Positions 11,140-23,647 of a stretch of 64,000 nucleotides of DNA are shown here, in pieces. Source of the DNA: Coniosporium tulheliwenetii. Its lineage: Eukaryota; Ascomycota; Dothideomycetes. The DNA is taken from positions 868,001 to 932,000 of the forward strand of contig JAPDRP010000002.1 of assembly GCA_030247845.1 (NCBI GenBank), given 5' to 3'. The notes below the pieces were generated by a model that was not told the origin of the DNA, searched no databases, and saw nothing but the letters and a program-made list of their open reading frames with translations. The translations under genes and the position numbers were made by a program. Positions within the stretch are counted from its first letter, which is position 1. Each line of letters begins with the position of its first letter.

Positions 11140-13740
11140 TGTGTACTGGGACGAGCGCTGGTATGCGGCTCTGTCTGGCTTGAGTGCGGACACTTGAGAG
11201 TTGGTTACTCGTACCTCAACTGCCCCAGCGTCCAACTAGTGTATCAACGGTCACGTGCGTATGGCATTGCTCGGCGTAGTTCGTTGCAAGACACGAACAT
11301 TGTAAGATAACGCTTCTACGTTTCTCTGAACGCTCCTGCTGAAACTTCATGACGGCACGACCAGCGCCCCCTCCGAGGACTCTAGAGATCTATGCGGCAC
11401 CTAATTCCATGCCGTGCTGGAGCAATTGTCGAGACATGAAGGACTTACAGAGGAATGTCCCTACTTGTGCCTGTCTACAGCAGCTAGAAACAGCAATACT
11501 TGGACAATGGTGGACTCTCTGGATACCTCTCATTGCGTTCCTCCTGTCTATTTCGTTCGCACGGCTGCTCCTGCAGATGATCTATCGGTCGATCGACGCC
11601 TCGAGGCCCAGCTCGCTCGGAATCAGCCCCATGAGATCCAGCCTGAACGGCATCCCTCTACACAGTCTTCCTGCTCCGCAGCAAGGCTCACCAAGCTGAT
11701 TTTCCAGCTGGCTAGCTGTACTCTACGAAGCTCTCGCGGGCTGAGAGGACGCGTCGGCCCCTCAACAATCCGAGCGCTCGATCCAAGACTCGCCGTAGAC
11801 ATCTGCTCGGCCCTCGACTTTGATCACTGAATAGAGCAGCTTTTGGCTGGGTTACTAATGCGTGCAGCAAACTCATAGTTGTGATGCACACGCCGGTGCC
11901 TCTAGCTTAACATCTCGATGGTCTTCGTCTACATCTGAACAAGAATTCTGTCATCGTTGAAAGTACTTAAATGTAGGTAGGGTAGCCACAGCCTCCGACA
12001 TCTACTCTCCCCTTCTGTCAAGTTCCAGTAGCAGCTCAAAGTCCATTTGCTTGCGGGAACAGCTCATCCTTCGTAGTTTTTTGAGCGTATTGTACTTGTA
12101 CCGGGTATCCGTGCAGCAGATGGGTAGCGCGCATCCACAGGACTTAGAAGATGAAGACCCCGGAGTGTCGAATCGACAACGCTGAACTCACTGTATATAT
12201 GACCCAAGAGCGATTGGAGCTATCCAGCCGTGTGATCAACCCGGCCATCTAGTCTCTCAAGGAGCTTTACCTAGAGAACAACTCTCATCAGCTTCAGACT
12301 TAGCAGGTACTAAGCAATATACATGATCCTTCCACTCTATTCCTGAATGCTCGCGGCACTTCACAACCCGTGCATGCGCTTTCAGCCGCCTTGAAGTTCT
12401 CAGAGCTCACTCGTTCTGGTGAATCCACCTAAATACCATTCACTTGAGGCTGTGACTCTTACGAATTCTACCTGTCATCAAACCGAAAACGTATACGGGA
12501 ATGACGCTGGCGTATGAGTCTATGCCTTGTTCGGCTTTGTTGTAAGACATGCTTCGCTCTGCTCATCTTCCTTCCTATTCATCGTCACCCACAGTCTTCA
12601 ACTTGAACTCAGCGACTGTGGAAAAACAAAAAGAGAACAGATCCAACACCAAATCTATACAGGCCTATACGCTCGGCCTCAAATATCCCGGTCACCTCAA
12701 ATGTAAGTGAACATCGATTTTCCCGGACCAGAACATGCTAAGGCAAACCCCGAGAAAGTAGAACAAGGCCATCCCGTTAACCGCATTGCGAGGTCTCAAG
12801 AGCTGGCTCCTTATCACGAAGCGGGAAGAGACGCAGATGAGCTGCCACATATCACGGGAGTCTGACTGGGACGGATGGGGCCCAACCTGGGAACAGAGAA
12901 TCATCAACATGTTCGATCACCTTGAAAGCACCAACGTTGCATACATCAGGGACGATCTCTACTGAGCATGCCCCTCGTGGAAGATGCTTCTGCCCCAGAA
13001 GCAGGAGGATGATGCCGATGCGCGTATCGTGGAAGCCTTGACCAAGGCCGGTCGCACTCCCGACCTGAACCCTCGATATCAGCGCCGCACGCTCAACTCT
13101 CAACTCTCAACTCTCAACTCGAACCCTCGATATCAGCCCGACACACTCGCGCCCCCATACTCGCCGTGACTGCTGCCGTCCGTGATCCGTGCCCCCAGCC
13201 ATATCTGGATGCGCAGGACGCATCCGGGACCGACCCGGCTGGCAATGGTTCAGGTACAAGCTGGGAGTGCGGAATGACCAAGTACTAGCTAGATGAAAAT
13301 TTAGATTCCTTTCGCATTGACTTGCCATCTTGTAATGCTGCGATGGTTCCCCAATTATAACCGGACACAACCGCTTCATTGACGTTCCAATAGCTTTGGT
13401 TTGCTCAGCGAGGGCCGCATGATAGAGACTAGCCTGACCTGTTGCTACCCTTCTGCACGACTTCAATAGTGACTGAGTACTTGGCAAGTCCGCAAGGCTT
13501 CCAAAGGCAGGGCTGCTCTCATGCAAGTGCTCCAATCGACATGTCAGTCCCGTGTGTGGACGGATGCCAAAATTCACGCTATTCCGTACGGTTCCTTCTC
13601 ATAGAAAGAATTTGATGTTAACGACACGGGCAGGTATGAGGGATCACAAAGACTTCTGATCTACAGACGTCTCCTTTGTTGCGCCTACGGGGGCTTGATG
13701 ATGAGAAGGGTGTCGTGGGCTAGCAGAAGATGCTCGAAGA
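11140..13740. other. Gene-poor region
   Basis: No gene could be supported. Open frames at 11349-11830 and 12692-13577 look random in composition and match no known motif. A short heptamer repeat occurs near 13090. This may be old, decayed sequence leading into the repeat tract at 13750. Confidence 0.4.
13066..13136. repeat. TCAACTC microsatellite flanked by a direct repeat
   Basis: Four copies of the heptamer TCAACTC lie at about 13090-13120. They sit between two copies of AACCCTCGATATCAG (about 13070 and 13120), so the block looks like a slippage or local duplication product. Confidence 0.7.
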
Positions 13741-13749
13741 CAATGTATC

Positions 13750-14890
13750 AGCGCTCCGGAGTTGACTCCTGTAGATGTTCTACGCAAAAGAGTCTGAGAC
13801 CACATTTGGCTGCCAACAGCGAGTGCTTTGGAGGCATTCTACCAAGGCTCCGGAGATGACTCCTACAGACGTTCTGCGCAGAAGAGCCAGGTGCCGCATT
13901 CGATATGAACACAAGGTTCTGGAAAGCTTGATAGACGCGGAGAAATCCGCCAATGTACTACGCGAGGATCTAGCTGAGTGCCGTCCCTGGGCGTATACGG
14001 AGAAATCCGCGGGGCCGTTGGTTGACTGAAACGTTTGCTACGGAGCTTACTCCTGTAGACGTTCTACGCAAAAGAGCCTGAGACCGCATTCGACAAGACT
14101 GCAGGGCACCTGGAAGCCCAACGCTCCGGAGGCAGTTCCAGAAACGTGGACGCCCGTCGATCTACCCAGCGCCATCCCTAGGATCCCACGAAGACGTCTT
14201 CAAGGCCTTGGTTGATTGAATGCTCATATCGGAGCTTATTCTTCGACGTTCTATGCAGCGGATGAAGATTACCTAGAAAGAAATGAAAGGCAGGGACTCG
14301 GGAGGCTCAGAGATTGAGGGTGTTACTAATAACGAGCCTTCGGTACCAGCTGGTTGACGCTCGGCGTTTGCTGAATTTGGATCGGAGATGGCTCCTTGAG
14401 ATGTTCTACGAAGAAGAAAGAAATGATACCGCATGCGGACAGGGACAGAAACCGCAACGTTGGACATATCGGAGCCAGTCCGTCCAAGGGAGCTGCAAAC
14501 CTGAACCCACATCTGGACCCTGAGCACGGGGACGGACACAAGGCCCGTCAGGAGACGTGCTTATTCCTACTCGGAGTTGACTCCTGAAGACGTTCGACGC
14601 AAAAGACCCAGTTGCCCGATGAGGAATAAAAGCAAGGTTCTCTTGTTAAAGTCTGACACATTCGCAGCAGCTTTGCGCATAGCTGCGTGCTCAACGCGGG
14701 TACGGACAGGAATCCGATGTGCCAGCGGCGGAGTTGATTCCTAGGTCGGGGTGTACAGCCATTGCCGCCAGGGGCCGCCCACCATCAGCAAAGCCGGGGC
14801 TTCTGCGCGGTACCGAAGACAGCCTGGAGTGCGCGCGTCTCAATGGAGGGAATGAGATTTCATGCGCGGGAGTTGATTCCGCTCCACTGC
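13750..14890 (+). repeat. Decayed tandem repeat, period about 189 bp
   Basis: A diverged unit beginning CGGAG(T/C)TKACTCCTG and continuing GACGTTCTACGCAAAAGAG recurs near 13755, 13850, 14040, 14229, 14383 and 14570, with weaker remnants near 14728 and 14870. Spacings of 189, 189 and 190 are seen, plus a half-spacing of 95. Longer parts also repeat: GGCC..TTGGTTGAYTGAA precedes two of the units. In the plus-strand frame the unit reads as TPxDVLRxRA..RIRxE, suggesting a relic of a gene for a repeat protein; stops and frame shifts now break it. Confidence 0.65.
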
Positions 14891-15022
14891 AAACCGCCAG
14901 ATTGGAAGTTTGAGGTCGGATCCTGCTCGGCCCGGCTGAACCGTGTCTCCGGAGCCCTGCGGCTCTGCGAAAGTTGAGACCGATCGACAGCAGCCCGGCT
15001 GCGCCAGCGTCGACACCTCACA

Positions 15023-15640
15023 ATGGCGCGAAAGGCCATACAGAAGGACCAGATCGTCAAGCTCATCGTGGGCGCAGGGCAAGCTTCACCCTCGCCGCCT
15101 GTGGGCCCAGCGCTGGGGAGCAAAGGCGTGAAGAGCATGGACTTCTGCAAGGTATGTCTTCTTCATCCCCATACTTTCCTCCCTGCTCTATCCATCAACC
15201 CCATAAGCTAGCTTCTAACACCACTGCTCTCCACCAGGAATTCAACGCAAGAACAGCCCCCTACACCCCCGGCACGCCAATACCCGCCCGCGTAACGGTC
15301 CGCCCCGACCGCTCCTTCCACTTCGAGCTGCGCACCCCCAACCGCCTCCCTTCTTCTCGCAGCCGCCGGCGTCAAGGAGAAGAAGAACAAGGTGCGCGGC
15401 GCGGGCAACGTCCCCGGCCCGCACAACAACCGCGAGAGCGCGACGGGCAAGGCGAGCGTGGCCACGAGCGCGGCTGGCAATGCGGGCGTGGGGACTGTGG
15501 GGAAGGTCAGCTTGAAGCATGTCTATGAGATTGCGAAGATTAAGCAGGCCGAGACGAGGTTGAGTGGGGTTAGTTTGGAGGGGCTAGTCAAGAGCGTGGT
15601 TGCGCAGGCGGGGAGTATCGGTGTCGTCGTGGTGCCGTAG
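15023..15640 (+). CDS. Mitochondrial ribosomal protein uL11 (bacterial L11 type)
   Basis: Large-subunit mitochondrial ribosomal protein of the L11 family, which forms the GTPase-associated stalk base with rRNA. The start MARKAIQKDQIVKLIVGAGQ is followed by the L11 signature PSPPVGPALGSKGV. An intron lies at 15152-15237 (GTATGT...CCAG, phase 0). Exon 2 begins EFNARTAPYTPGTPIP. The frame then breaks at the C run 15335-15339. Two more C residues restore ELRTPPTASLLLAAAGVKEK, matching the L11 TPP(A/T)A segment, and the frame then runs through VRGAGNVPGPHNN and HVYEIAKIKQ to the stop at 15640. Family identity is clear. No intact single-frame protein is present as assembled. Confidence 0.88.
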
Positions 15641-16028
15641 GCAGGAAACGCTGGCGGTGGGCGTGGTAGCGCGGCGTGGGTTATGCTGCGGGCACGAGGA
15701 CAGGAGAGGGGATTCCGACGGAGGACGTGGAATCCCACGTTGTACTGGGCAGGGAGAACAGCGGAGTGCGCCAACGACTCGAAAACAATCGCAGAACTGC
15801 ATTGGGATATGGCGTAAGGGGAACGGTACTTGGCAATGCCTCGAATCTGCCAGCGTGCCTAGAACATTCTCCTCCGGAGAAGCGGGTCAAAAATATGTAT
15901 AGTATGTATACTGTGTATAAAATGTACAGAAGCGGGAAGATGATCCTCAAGTCATTATTTGGATGGTTTTAGAGAAGGAGCAGTGGCGACGTATATGGTT
16001 CGAGCGAGCCCGTATACGAGAGTGAATG
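15641..16028. other. Intergenic between convergent genes
   Basis: 3' regions of L11 and the acetyltransferase gene. Nothing else recognised. Confidence 0.4.
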
Positions 16029-16716
16029 TCAAGATATGTAAACAGACTCCAAAGCCTTCTTCCAGGCCTCGCTCGTTACGTCCACCTCTCCTTCGAAAGC
16101 CGTGTTCGGCTTCTGTAACCAGTAATGGGCGGTACTCCTCGTGCCCATCGTCGGATGCTCGACATCGTGCTCCGATATCTTGCACAGCTTGAACCCACAC
16201 TTCTCCAGGACTCTCCTTGAGCTCCAGTTCTCAATGTCAGTGTAGGCTACAGCGTAGTTACACGGCGGATCAAGCTCCGCTACGTGCTCCCAATACACGT
16301 TCATGAAAGCTTCTAGTGCTTCGGTTGCTAGGCCCTGGCCCCAGTAGGCTGAATGGATCATATAGCCTATCTCTGGCGTGCGAATGGCTCCCATGCCGCC
16401 AATGACCCTGGATCTCTGCCCCTGACCTTGACTCCCGTCCGGTAAAACGGTGACTGCAAAATTGTAGCAATTGGGCCGCGTGAGGCATGAGGATATCCAC
16501 TCCCTCACGGAATCGGGCGACGTATCCAGCGCTCTTGGTCTAAGAAGGATGTTAGCACATAAAGACCAATCTTCATTGAGTAAACTCCTACATGAAGTGG
16601 AATGCGCCAGGACTCCGTCGTACGTCAAGCATGTCCTCGGCATCATCCAGTTCCAGCGGACGTAGCAGAAGCCGCTTAGTCCTGACCTCTTTGTGCTTCT
16701 CAGCGATGGGCGCCAT
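16029..16716 (-). CDS. GNAT-family N-acetyltransferase (RimJ/RimL-like)
   Basis: Predicted acetyl-CoA-dependent acyltransferase of unknown substrate. Two exons (16592-16716 and 16029-16539) are joined by a 52-nt intron (GTAGGA...CTTAG, branch-like GTGCTAAC). They give 211 residues with no frame break. The N-terminal TKRLLLRPLELDDAEDM is the usual first strand of the RimJ/RimL type. The central EIGYMIHSAYWGQGLATEAL holds the Q/R-x-x-G-x-G/A-like acetyl-CoA loop (WGQGLA), and SSRRVLEKCGFK is the typical C-terminal motif. No neighbour suggests a substrate. Confidence 0.85.
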
Positions 16717-17099
16717 GCTTAATAGCTGCCGGTAGACGCTCAGAGGGGTTTATATTCCTCATTATGCGTGCTGTCGCCGACAGATACACGTCCGACATTG
16801 AGTCAAAGCGAACGGAGTCAAAGGACATGGAAGGATGTCGGAGGTGTGGCAGCCGGAGATCTCCGACGAGCTTCCTCATTCAGAACACTGGGTCGAAGCG
16901 TTACTAAGTAATCGAATGCCCTTATGATCGGGAGTAAAAGTTTTCCCCCAGTTCCAGTTACAGCCTCGAATCCCAGCAGGCGGTGCATAAACCTGAGCCA
17001 AGGGTAGAAAGCTTTGAGCAGAGCCTGAACAAGTATAAATAGCTCGAGCATGCTCTGAGCGGACAAGTTGCAGGTCGCTCACATCTGAGATATCTGTGC

Positions 17100-18250
17100 T
17101 CAGCGAGGAATCCAACCTATCTGCTCAATTGGCCACCTCATCCACGGTCGATACTCTTGCGTTAGACAGCTATGAGTTCCAGAAAGCAAGTGGTAGACCC
17201 ATCCCTTCATCATCCAATCCGCACTAAACTCGTTCAGCAAGACGCAGAAGTGGGCCAGAATCACTAGCGCCGCTGGCTGTCGTTGTTGTAGGAGCTGCAC
17301 AAAGTCATCAGAGACACGATAGAGCCAGACGCCTAGGTTCTGTATGTAAAGTCGCTTCCTACAGCCATTGCTGTCGTAGCTAGCCGAGAAAGCAGTTGCA
17401 AGACCGTCCAGGGCAGCCCCGAGAGTCTGCGAAACTGATTCATCAATCGCTGTCCCCACAATGAGTTCTCGAAGGTCAGCTAGATAGTCGATCTCTGCTG
17501 CTGATGAGCGTGGCTGGTTGGCTATTCGGATTCCAATCTGAAACATGGGAGCTAAGACACCAGTCTGGAGGGCTTGGCCTTGCGACTCAAAGATCGGCCT
17601 CAGGCCGCGGAAGAGAGTCAGCCATTCTGCAATTCCTTCTTCGCCGAAAAACAGAAAGTCCCCTTGTTTCGGCCCTCGCGCGAGTGTAAAGCCACAACAG
17701 AGTGTTGTAAAGATGTAGAGCGGATGACAATTATCTGAATCGATGTTGGGTAATAACGAAGTGGCTCTTCGTAACGCGATGTTATGGTGATGGTCCGCTT
17801 GCGCGACGTAAAAAGTTTCTTGGTCAGGCTTGAATCGCGCTAAGTGCAACGCCGACAATGCAAGAATACTGTGCAGGACGAGATTGTGAGAGAATCCAAT
17901 CTGTGGAACCGTTATCCGCATGAATGTCTGCATTGCCGGGATGTCCGAGAACGTGTAGCATGTTGATGTGGAATAGTTGTGGAGCAATTCAAGAGCTGTA
18001 ATGCCCCATTCGACGGCATCATCGTTGCCTTGAACAAAGGAGCCAGGTGTAGAATTTGTGAGAAGACTATGACCTCCAATGACGGGACTAGGAGCACTCG
18101 GAACAGATTCAACTGGCGTCAGATAATCCTTAGGGCTGGCAGAGCTACGAGCGGACCTAGGGTAGGCAGAAGCTGGCGTGAAGTCGCACTGGACAGAATG
18201 TTTGGTACAATTGTTGCATGCCGGCTTGCCTTCATCGCACTTCGAGAGGT
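17100..18250 (-). CDS. Zn2Cys6-type fungal transcription factor, N-terminus unresolved
   Basis: Fungal regulator resembling sterol-uptake-control (Upc2-like) Zn2Cys6 proteins. One open frame runs from about 18250 to 17100. It begins with the second half of a zinc cluster (KCDEGKPACNNCTKHSVQC: C-x6-C-x2-C-x6-C). A Ser-rich linker follows, then a regulatory domain with LHSILALSALHLARF and YIFTTLCCGFTLARGPKQG. The first CxxC of the cluster is not present in frame: a TGA lies just upstream and a Ser codon falls at one Cys position. An intron ending at CTGACACCTCTCGAAG is possible (for example a 62-nt GTAATG...GAAG intron), but no convincing first exon was found. Either the 5' exon is short and missed, or the gene is broken there. 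Confidence 0.7.
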
Positions 18251-19251
18251 GTCAGCCACAAGTCCACGAGCCAACAAGTATTCAAGCCCATGACACATTA
18301 CATGGCGTTCGGCGGTAGCGGTACTTGTAGTTCCGCTTCACAGACGAAGTATGTTACCGACGGGAAAAAGAGCGGATGTAAAATACCTTAAGAGGAGAAA
18401 CGGATGAGTTGTACTATCGAGATATGAGAAGCGAGCCAACAACAGAGGAGGATTACTTTTATTCTTCGCCTTCTACAGTTTCCACACCCAAGTCGCGATT
18501 TCCGGTGCGGCTTTCGGGCACCTATCCCAGTATATTGAGCGGCATGCGGTGGCGCCATGCTTTTCACCCAAACTTTTACGATGCCATGGATTGTACCATC
18601 TGAGGTGAGACAGGTGTAGAAAGGGTTTGGTGTCGCGAATGTCCAGGCGGAAACGATTGATGAAGGAGCCCTGAGTGAGCCCTAGGTTGTCACGTGGCAT
18701 GCGGATGACAGAAATCATCGGACTCCAAATCACTAAAACTTATCAAATTCATCATGTTTACAAAGACCTTTGCATTGACCGTTCCGCCACGATTTATAGC
18801 TGTAACACGCATGTAAGGTCATATTACGCTGCCTTTTGCCCAGCGCTATAGCCTAGCTTTATTATCAATCTTGACGATAAAGTCTCCAATCGACGGTTGA
18901 CGCAGTGCCCTACCAGTTAGTCATTGTACGAGTCTGGCGATTTTTGTCACCCGGGTGCTTGGGAGCCTGGCCCTTACGCATGTGGGTGAACGAGTCTCGA
19001 AAATCCGTTTTCTCGAAAACAAAGCCTACAATCCATATTCATCGCCTGCCTCCCCTTAACTTTCAAGGAGGGGATAATCCACCGAGTACGATACAGTGAT
19101 TAAAGGATCACCTTGGAAGAATTCAAAAAGCGCCCAACGCAGAATGTACACCAATCGAACCACCTCTATCCATCTAAATCAGATTTCCCTCAACGCTATG
19201 CCTGAACCAAAGCTACCAAACCCGTCCCATTGAAAGATCCACCGCACCAGC
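18251..19251. other. Intergenic
   Basis: Upstream of the Zn2Cys6 gene and 3' of the RTA1-like gene. No supported gene. May hold an unrecognised first exon of the regulator. Confidence 0.4.
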
Positions 19252-20250
19252 TTACCGTTTCGGATGTATCGTGTTGACGATGAGCGTAAAACCATCGACA
19301 TGAGGTTCCTTGCCCTTCAGCAGAAGGCTGATCTCGCTGGGATGCTGCCAGTTCATCCACACCATGACCCCAAGCATCAGGAGTGCATCAAACACGTAGA
19401 AGAATACCTCATGGCTCAGGAGGTATCCGTCATAGCCCTGTGAATATTCGATGAGACGAAAACGAGATCGTATCATAATGAGACCGCTGACAACGTAGAG
19501 CGAGCGGAGGTACTGCTGCCACCTGATCTCTGGCTGCTGCGCGCGTGTCGTGGGGTGTAGACTCATGCGGTAGTGGAAGAGGGCGGCAACGGCGACGAAG
19601 AAAATGAACCAGAGGAGTTGCAGGAGCAGACCAGCGAGGATGATGTTCTTGCCCATTTGCGCACCTGCAGAGCCCGGACTAGTCATGTCTTTGGCTAGAA
19701 GGCCGCCACCTGGGCCAGTGTGTTAACGTGCAAGGTAACCTGGTGAAGGAAGGAGATTCATACCGGCTGATTGCAGCATGAAACAGAAGACATCTCCCCC
19801 AGGAACGTCATCGTAAGCCAACGTTGCTTGATGATGGAGTGCGCTTCTCCGTCCGTCAGACGGACGACACGACCCAAGACCATGTATATCGTCGCGGCGA
19901 AAAGAGCCGGTGCGAGCAAAATGTAAGTACTCTGTATAATGAATGGCATCAACCGATAGTGGCCGGGTTCCGATGCAGCGGATGAGGCACGAGCGGCGTA
20001 GCCCATAAATTCAACTGGTTGAACATATGTTATTAGTAAAATGCACAGAAGACCAACATGGTTCACTGGACATTCACTTACAGAGTCCTCCGAGAAAGAA
20101 CGCGATCAGAAACCATGCCTTCGTCTTGAACATCTGGACAAAATGCAGAATGGTCGAAAGCAAAAATAAGATGCAGAAGATGACGGCGGCGGCCATCGAT
20201 GGAGTGTAGTGGTACAAAGCATAAGTCCGAGGCGTGTCAGAGGCGGCCAT
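19252..20250 (-). CDS. RTA1-like seven-helix membrane protein
   Basis: RTA1 family membrane protein; relatives in yeast are linked to lipid translocation and to resistance against membrane-active compounds. Three exons (20082-20250, 19764-20014, 19252-19709) with introns of 67 and 54 nt. Typical features are the opening YALYHYTPSMAAAVIFCILF, the EFMGYAARA motif after intron 1, a helix with TYILLAPALFAATIYMVLGR, and ILAGLLLQLLWFIFF after intron 2. The frame breaks at 19796-19800, where the coding strand has GGGGG. One more G gives FLGGDVFCFMLQSA, followed across the intron by GGGLLA, the conserved RTA1 block. Total exon length is one base short of a multiple of three, which fits a single missing base. 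Confidence 0.88.
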
Positions 20251-20455
20251 GATGAGTGAGCGACAACTCAGTCGAGTATCAGAATCGGAGTTCTCGTTTC
20301 TCTGCGGACTGTCGGTGGGAGGATCTGTCGAAGAGGAGAATAGAGTCGGGCAATGGAGTTAAGGTGTCAAAGACCCAGGAAATCTCTGGCATTTATCAGA
20401 ATCAAAAGTCACTGCGCCTCCCATCTCCATACTAAAGTCGTTACTGTCTTTCAGA

Positions 20456-20513
20456 GCGAGACGAGTACGAGACGAGACGAGACGAGACAACGCGATACGA
20501 TACGAGACGAGGG
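20456..20513. repeat. GAGAC-rich simple repeat
   Basis: Imperfect pentanucleotide repeat (ACGAG/GAGAC units) about 200 bp upstream of the RTA1-like start, within the divergent interval shared with the carboxylesterase gene (20251-20783). That interval shows no other coding signal. Confidence 0.75.
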
Positions 20514-20783
20514 AAGCGAACCGAGCGCTGCACAAAACCTTGGCTGCATTCAAGCGCCGTGATTGGCGTTGGTTGATGCGAGCCATCGACACTCCGCGTG
20601 GAGATAATATAACGATGGTAAAGGTACCATTAGGAATTGCTGCAATTGCAGCTGCTCGGGCTATAAAGTGATGTGGCCAGCCGCAGAGTTCAACAATCTG
20701 GTTGCTTTCCACTTGTTCCGCTTTCATCGAACCTGTCTTTCTTCGTTTCAGCATACAGCTCCGCGGTCGACGTGCATTACAGA

Positions 20784-22546
20784 ATGCATCTCCGCAAGTT
20801 CCTTGTCTCCCAGCTATTTGCGCCCGGCTTCATACAAGCGCAAACCGGCTCCACATTACTCCCCGTCGTAGATCTTGGATACGAGCTGTACCGTGCTTCT
20901 GAGTTCGACGTATGTTCTTCTATGTCAACCCTTCAACTACCAGCGTCACCTTCTAATTGTATTTTCGACAGGCCAGAGGCTTCTACAAGTTTTCCAACAT
21001 CCGTTATGCGAGACCTCCACTCGGTGAGCTGCGTTTCAGGGCCCCGAACCTCCTCTCATCAACCGATCCGCCATACAGGATGGAATGGTCGAAAGGCGCT
21101 GTCCACAGGCTCTCCCAAACTGGGTGGTAATGCCTACTCAGACTTCATCCAGCGCCTTACCGCCGAGTGCTACGGGCAGCTCAGTCCCCTCTGCGCGTGA
21201 GCCTCAGGAAGAGGAAGACTGCCTGTTCTTAGATGTAGTTGTTCCACAGAAAGTATTCGAGAAAGTTGGCTACGGCTCTGATCCTCCAGCGAGTCCAGTC
21301 CTTGTCCGTTTGCATGGCGGCGGATATTCCATAGGCTCGAAGACTTTCTACAATGATCCGATTGGCCTGCTTTCACGAAGCCAAACAGATGGCTCAGACG
21401 GCATCATCTATGTCTCCATGAACTACCGTCTTGGCGCGTTTGGCTGGCTCGCCGGGCCTTCCTTCCAGAAAGACGGAACAGCAAATGCAGGGCTTTACGA
21501 CCAACGGATGGCTCTCGAATGGGTGCGGCAGCATGTCTACCTCTTCGGGGGTGATAAAACCCGTGTCACCGTGATCGGAGAGTCTGCTGGCGGTGGATCA
21601 ATCATACACCATCTTACGGTATGTGAGCCAGAGCGCTGGTGAGCTCAGGAACACTGTACTTACGCCATCTCTCTAGGCCTTCGGTGGCAGGACTTCAGCT
21701 CCTTTCCAACAAGCTATTCCACAGTCGCCTGGCTGGATCCCAATGCAATCTCCACATCGGCAGGAACAGGTCTTCCGGGAGTTCCTGCATGCTGCCAACG
21801 TCAGCTCTTTGACTGAACTACGAACGCTCCCGACCGAGCAGCTTATAGCTGTGAATGAGGCACAGATCGCCAACTCAGTTTACGGTCAATACACCTTCGG
21901 CCCGGCCGTCGACGGTGACTTCATTACCCAAGATCCAAAGCAGCTCCTGAGCCATGGACAGTTCGACGCCGCCGTGCGCATCATGACGGGTCATAACTCT
22001 AACGAAGGGCTCAGCTTTACACCGACAAATCTGACCAGCGACTCAGAGTACAACGTGTTTCTTAGAGACTTCTTCCCGAGCGCTGACGCGGACGTGCTGT
22101 CCTACGTCGCGAGTACTCTGTATCCGCCCGTCTCCAACACCTCGTTGTACAGTACCAACCGCGCGCGTGCAGGGCTTACCTTGGGCGACGTCATTATCGA
22201 CTGCAACAACGTCGCGCTGAGCCGTGCGTATGGAAACCAAACATATGGCTATCTCTTTGCCGTCGCTCCCGGTTACCACAGTCAGGATTATTCGTACACG
22301 TACTACAATGCCGGCTCGCCGTTAGCTGCTGGAATTAACTCGACGGTGGCGTATGCGTTGCAGGATTACATCGCCAGCTTCGTCGCCCACGGAAAGCCTT
22401 TAACTACCATACCGGGCGCCCCTGATATGGACTTCTATGGCGCTGACGCAAGTCTTATGCGGTTGGATACAAGCGGCATTACTGAGACGACGGACCCGGC
22501 GGCGAACGAACGCTGTCAGTGGTGGCAGTTGGGCTTGATATCCTAG
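20784..22546 (+). CDS. Type-B carboxylesterase / cholinesterase-family alpha/beta hydrolase
   Basis: Predicted esterase or lipase, probably secreted. Three exons (20784-20909, 20972-21618, 21677-22546) with GTATGT...ACAG and GTATGT...CTAG introns. The N-terminus is short and moderately hydrophobic. The catalytic set is visible: nucleophile elbow GESAGGGS, acidic residue in GHNSNEGLSF, and His in APGYHSQDYSYTYYN. Oxyanion-type VLVRLHGGGY and EDCLFLDV are typical of the family. N-glycosylation sequons are frequent after residue 250. The frame breaks at the C run 21042-21045: one extra C gives FRAPEPPLINRSAIQDG and joins the downstream frame; without it exon 2 soon stops. Substrate unknown. Confidence 0.87.
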
Positions 22547-23647
22547 GATATGGCCACGGCATACCGAGGCAGAGGTGGTAACAAGCCTGCGTCTTGTCCA
22601 ATCGCAAACCCAACGCTACTCTTCCATATTTGTTTCAAAACGGCTGCAAAGGCCATGTACTATTAGGTGGAGTTCCAGTCTGGAAGGGTACTAGCAACGA
22701 ACTTCATTACTAATAGCACTGATTCGAAAATATTAAACTTGGTCAGAATCTGCACAGCATGCTGAGGCCAGATACTCACTTGCTTTGGCTAAAATGAATA
22801 TATGATATTGAGCGTCTGCCCATGTCATTTATCTGGCTACTGGCTTGTCGGGCGGGTGCCAATAGTTCCACCACAATTGCATATACAAGTGATGGAAGTG
22901 AATTGTAGTGTCGTAGCACCACTCTTGCCTTTTAGGAGCACGCTTCAGCTCTTCTACGAAGATGTACTTGGTGAACTGCACATAGGGTGGCAATCTCGAT
23001 GCGGGAAAGAAGGGAAGCCGTAGCAGCTTGTCGAGAGTTCACGCCCGAGAAAGCCTTACCTATTCAGCGATTTACTAGTTTCCCGCCCACTTCCAGCCCG
23101 CGGTGAGGTTCGTGTATGATCTAGATGGTAATTTAGTGCCTGCTTCCCGTCCCGTCAAACATCAGGCTGTTCGGTTTGATGCCACGGGTGAGCAGTGCCT
23201 GAGATGCCTGAGCGGAGGGCAACGCTGCTGGTCAGGCAAGGGAGCAAAAGTCTTGCAACATGCCGAGGTGCAGCCGGCTGCTCGAGTTTTAGCAATACTT
23301 AGCATATCGCAACCAAACAATGTTGTTTTTCTTTTAAATTTGTTTAGATGGGTTTAGAGACCCATGCGACCTCGTAGTTCAATCTTTTCCCGTATATATA
23401 AGGGTTTGAACGGATTTTTGGAGGACCGGGTAACTTACGGGATGCTGCAAGACTTTCGCTCCTTGCCTGCGGCGAAGAGCGATTGAGGTGATTCGCCTGA
23501 GGTGGTGTGGCTGTGCTAACTAACCGGATCGAGACACCCAGCCAGAACATCTTACCTACTTCCTTGCCATCACTTCTTGTATATCTCGCCGGAAGTTTGT
23601 GGTACTGCAGAGCGCTCGCACGAGGGACAGGGAAAGTGCCGCTGGTG
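22547..23647. other. Intergenic
   Basis: No supported gene. Lies 3' of the esterase and upstream of RFT1. Somewhat AT-richer than the flanks, with no recognised element. Confidence 0.4.

Noticed and set aside
11349..11830. Overlapping plus-strand open frames
   Set aside because: No family motif, no splice-supported extension; probably random in a gene-poor tract.
13066..13136. Short regularly repeated units considered as a CRISPR-like array
   Set aside because: Simple heptamer microsatellite without spacers, in a eukaryotic genome.
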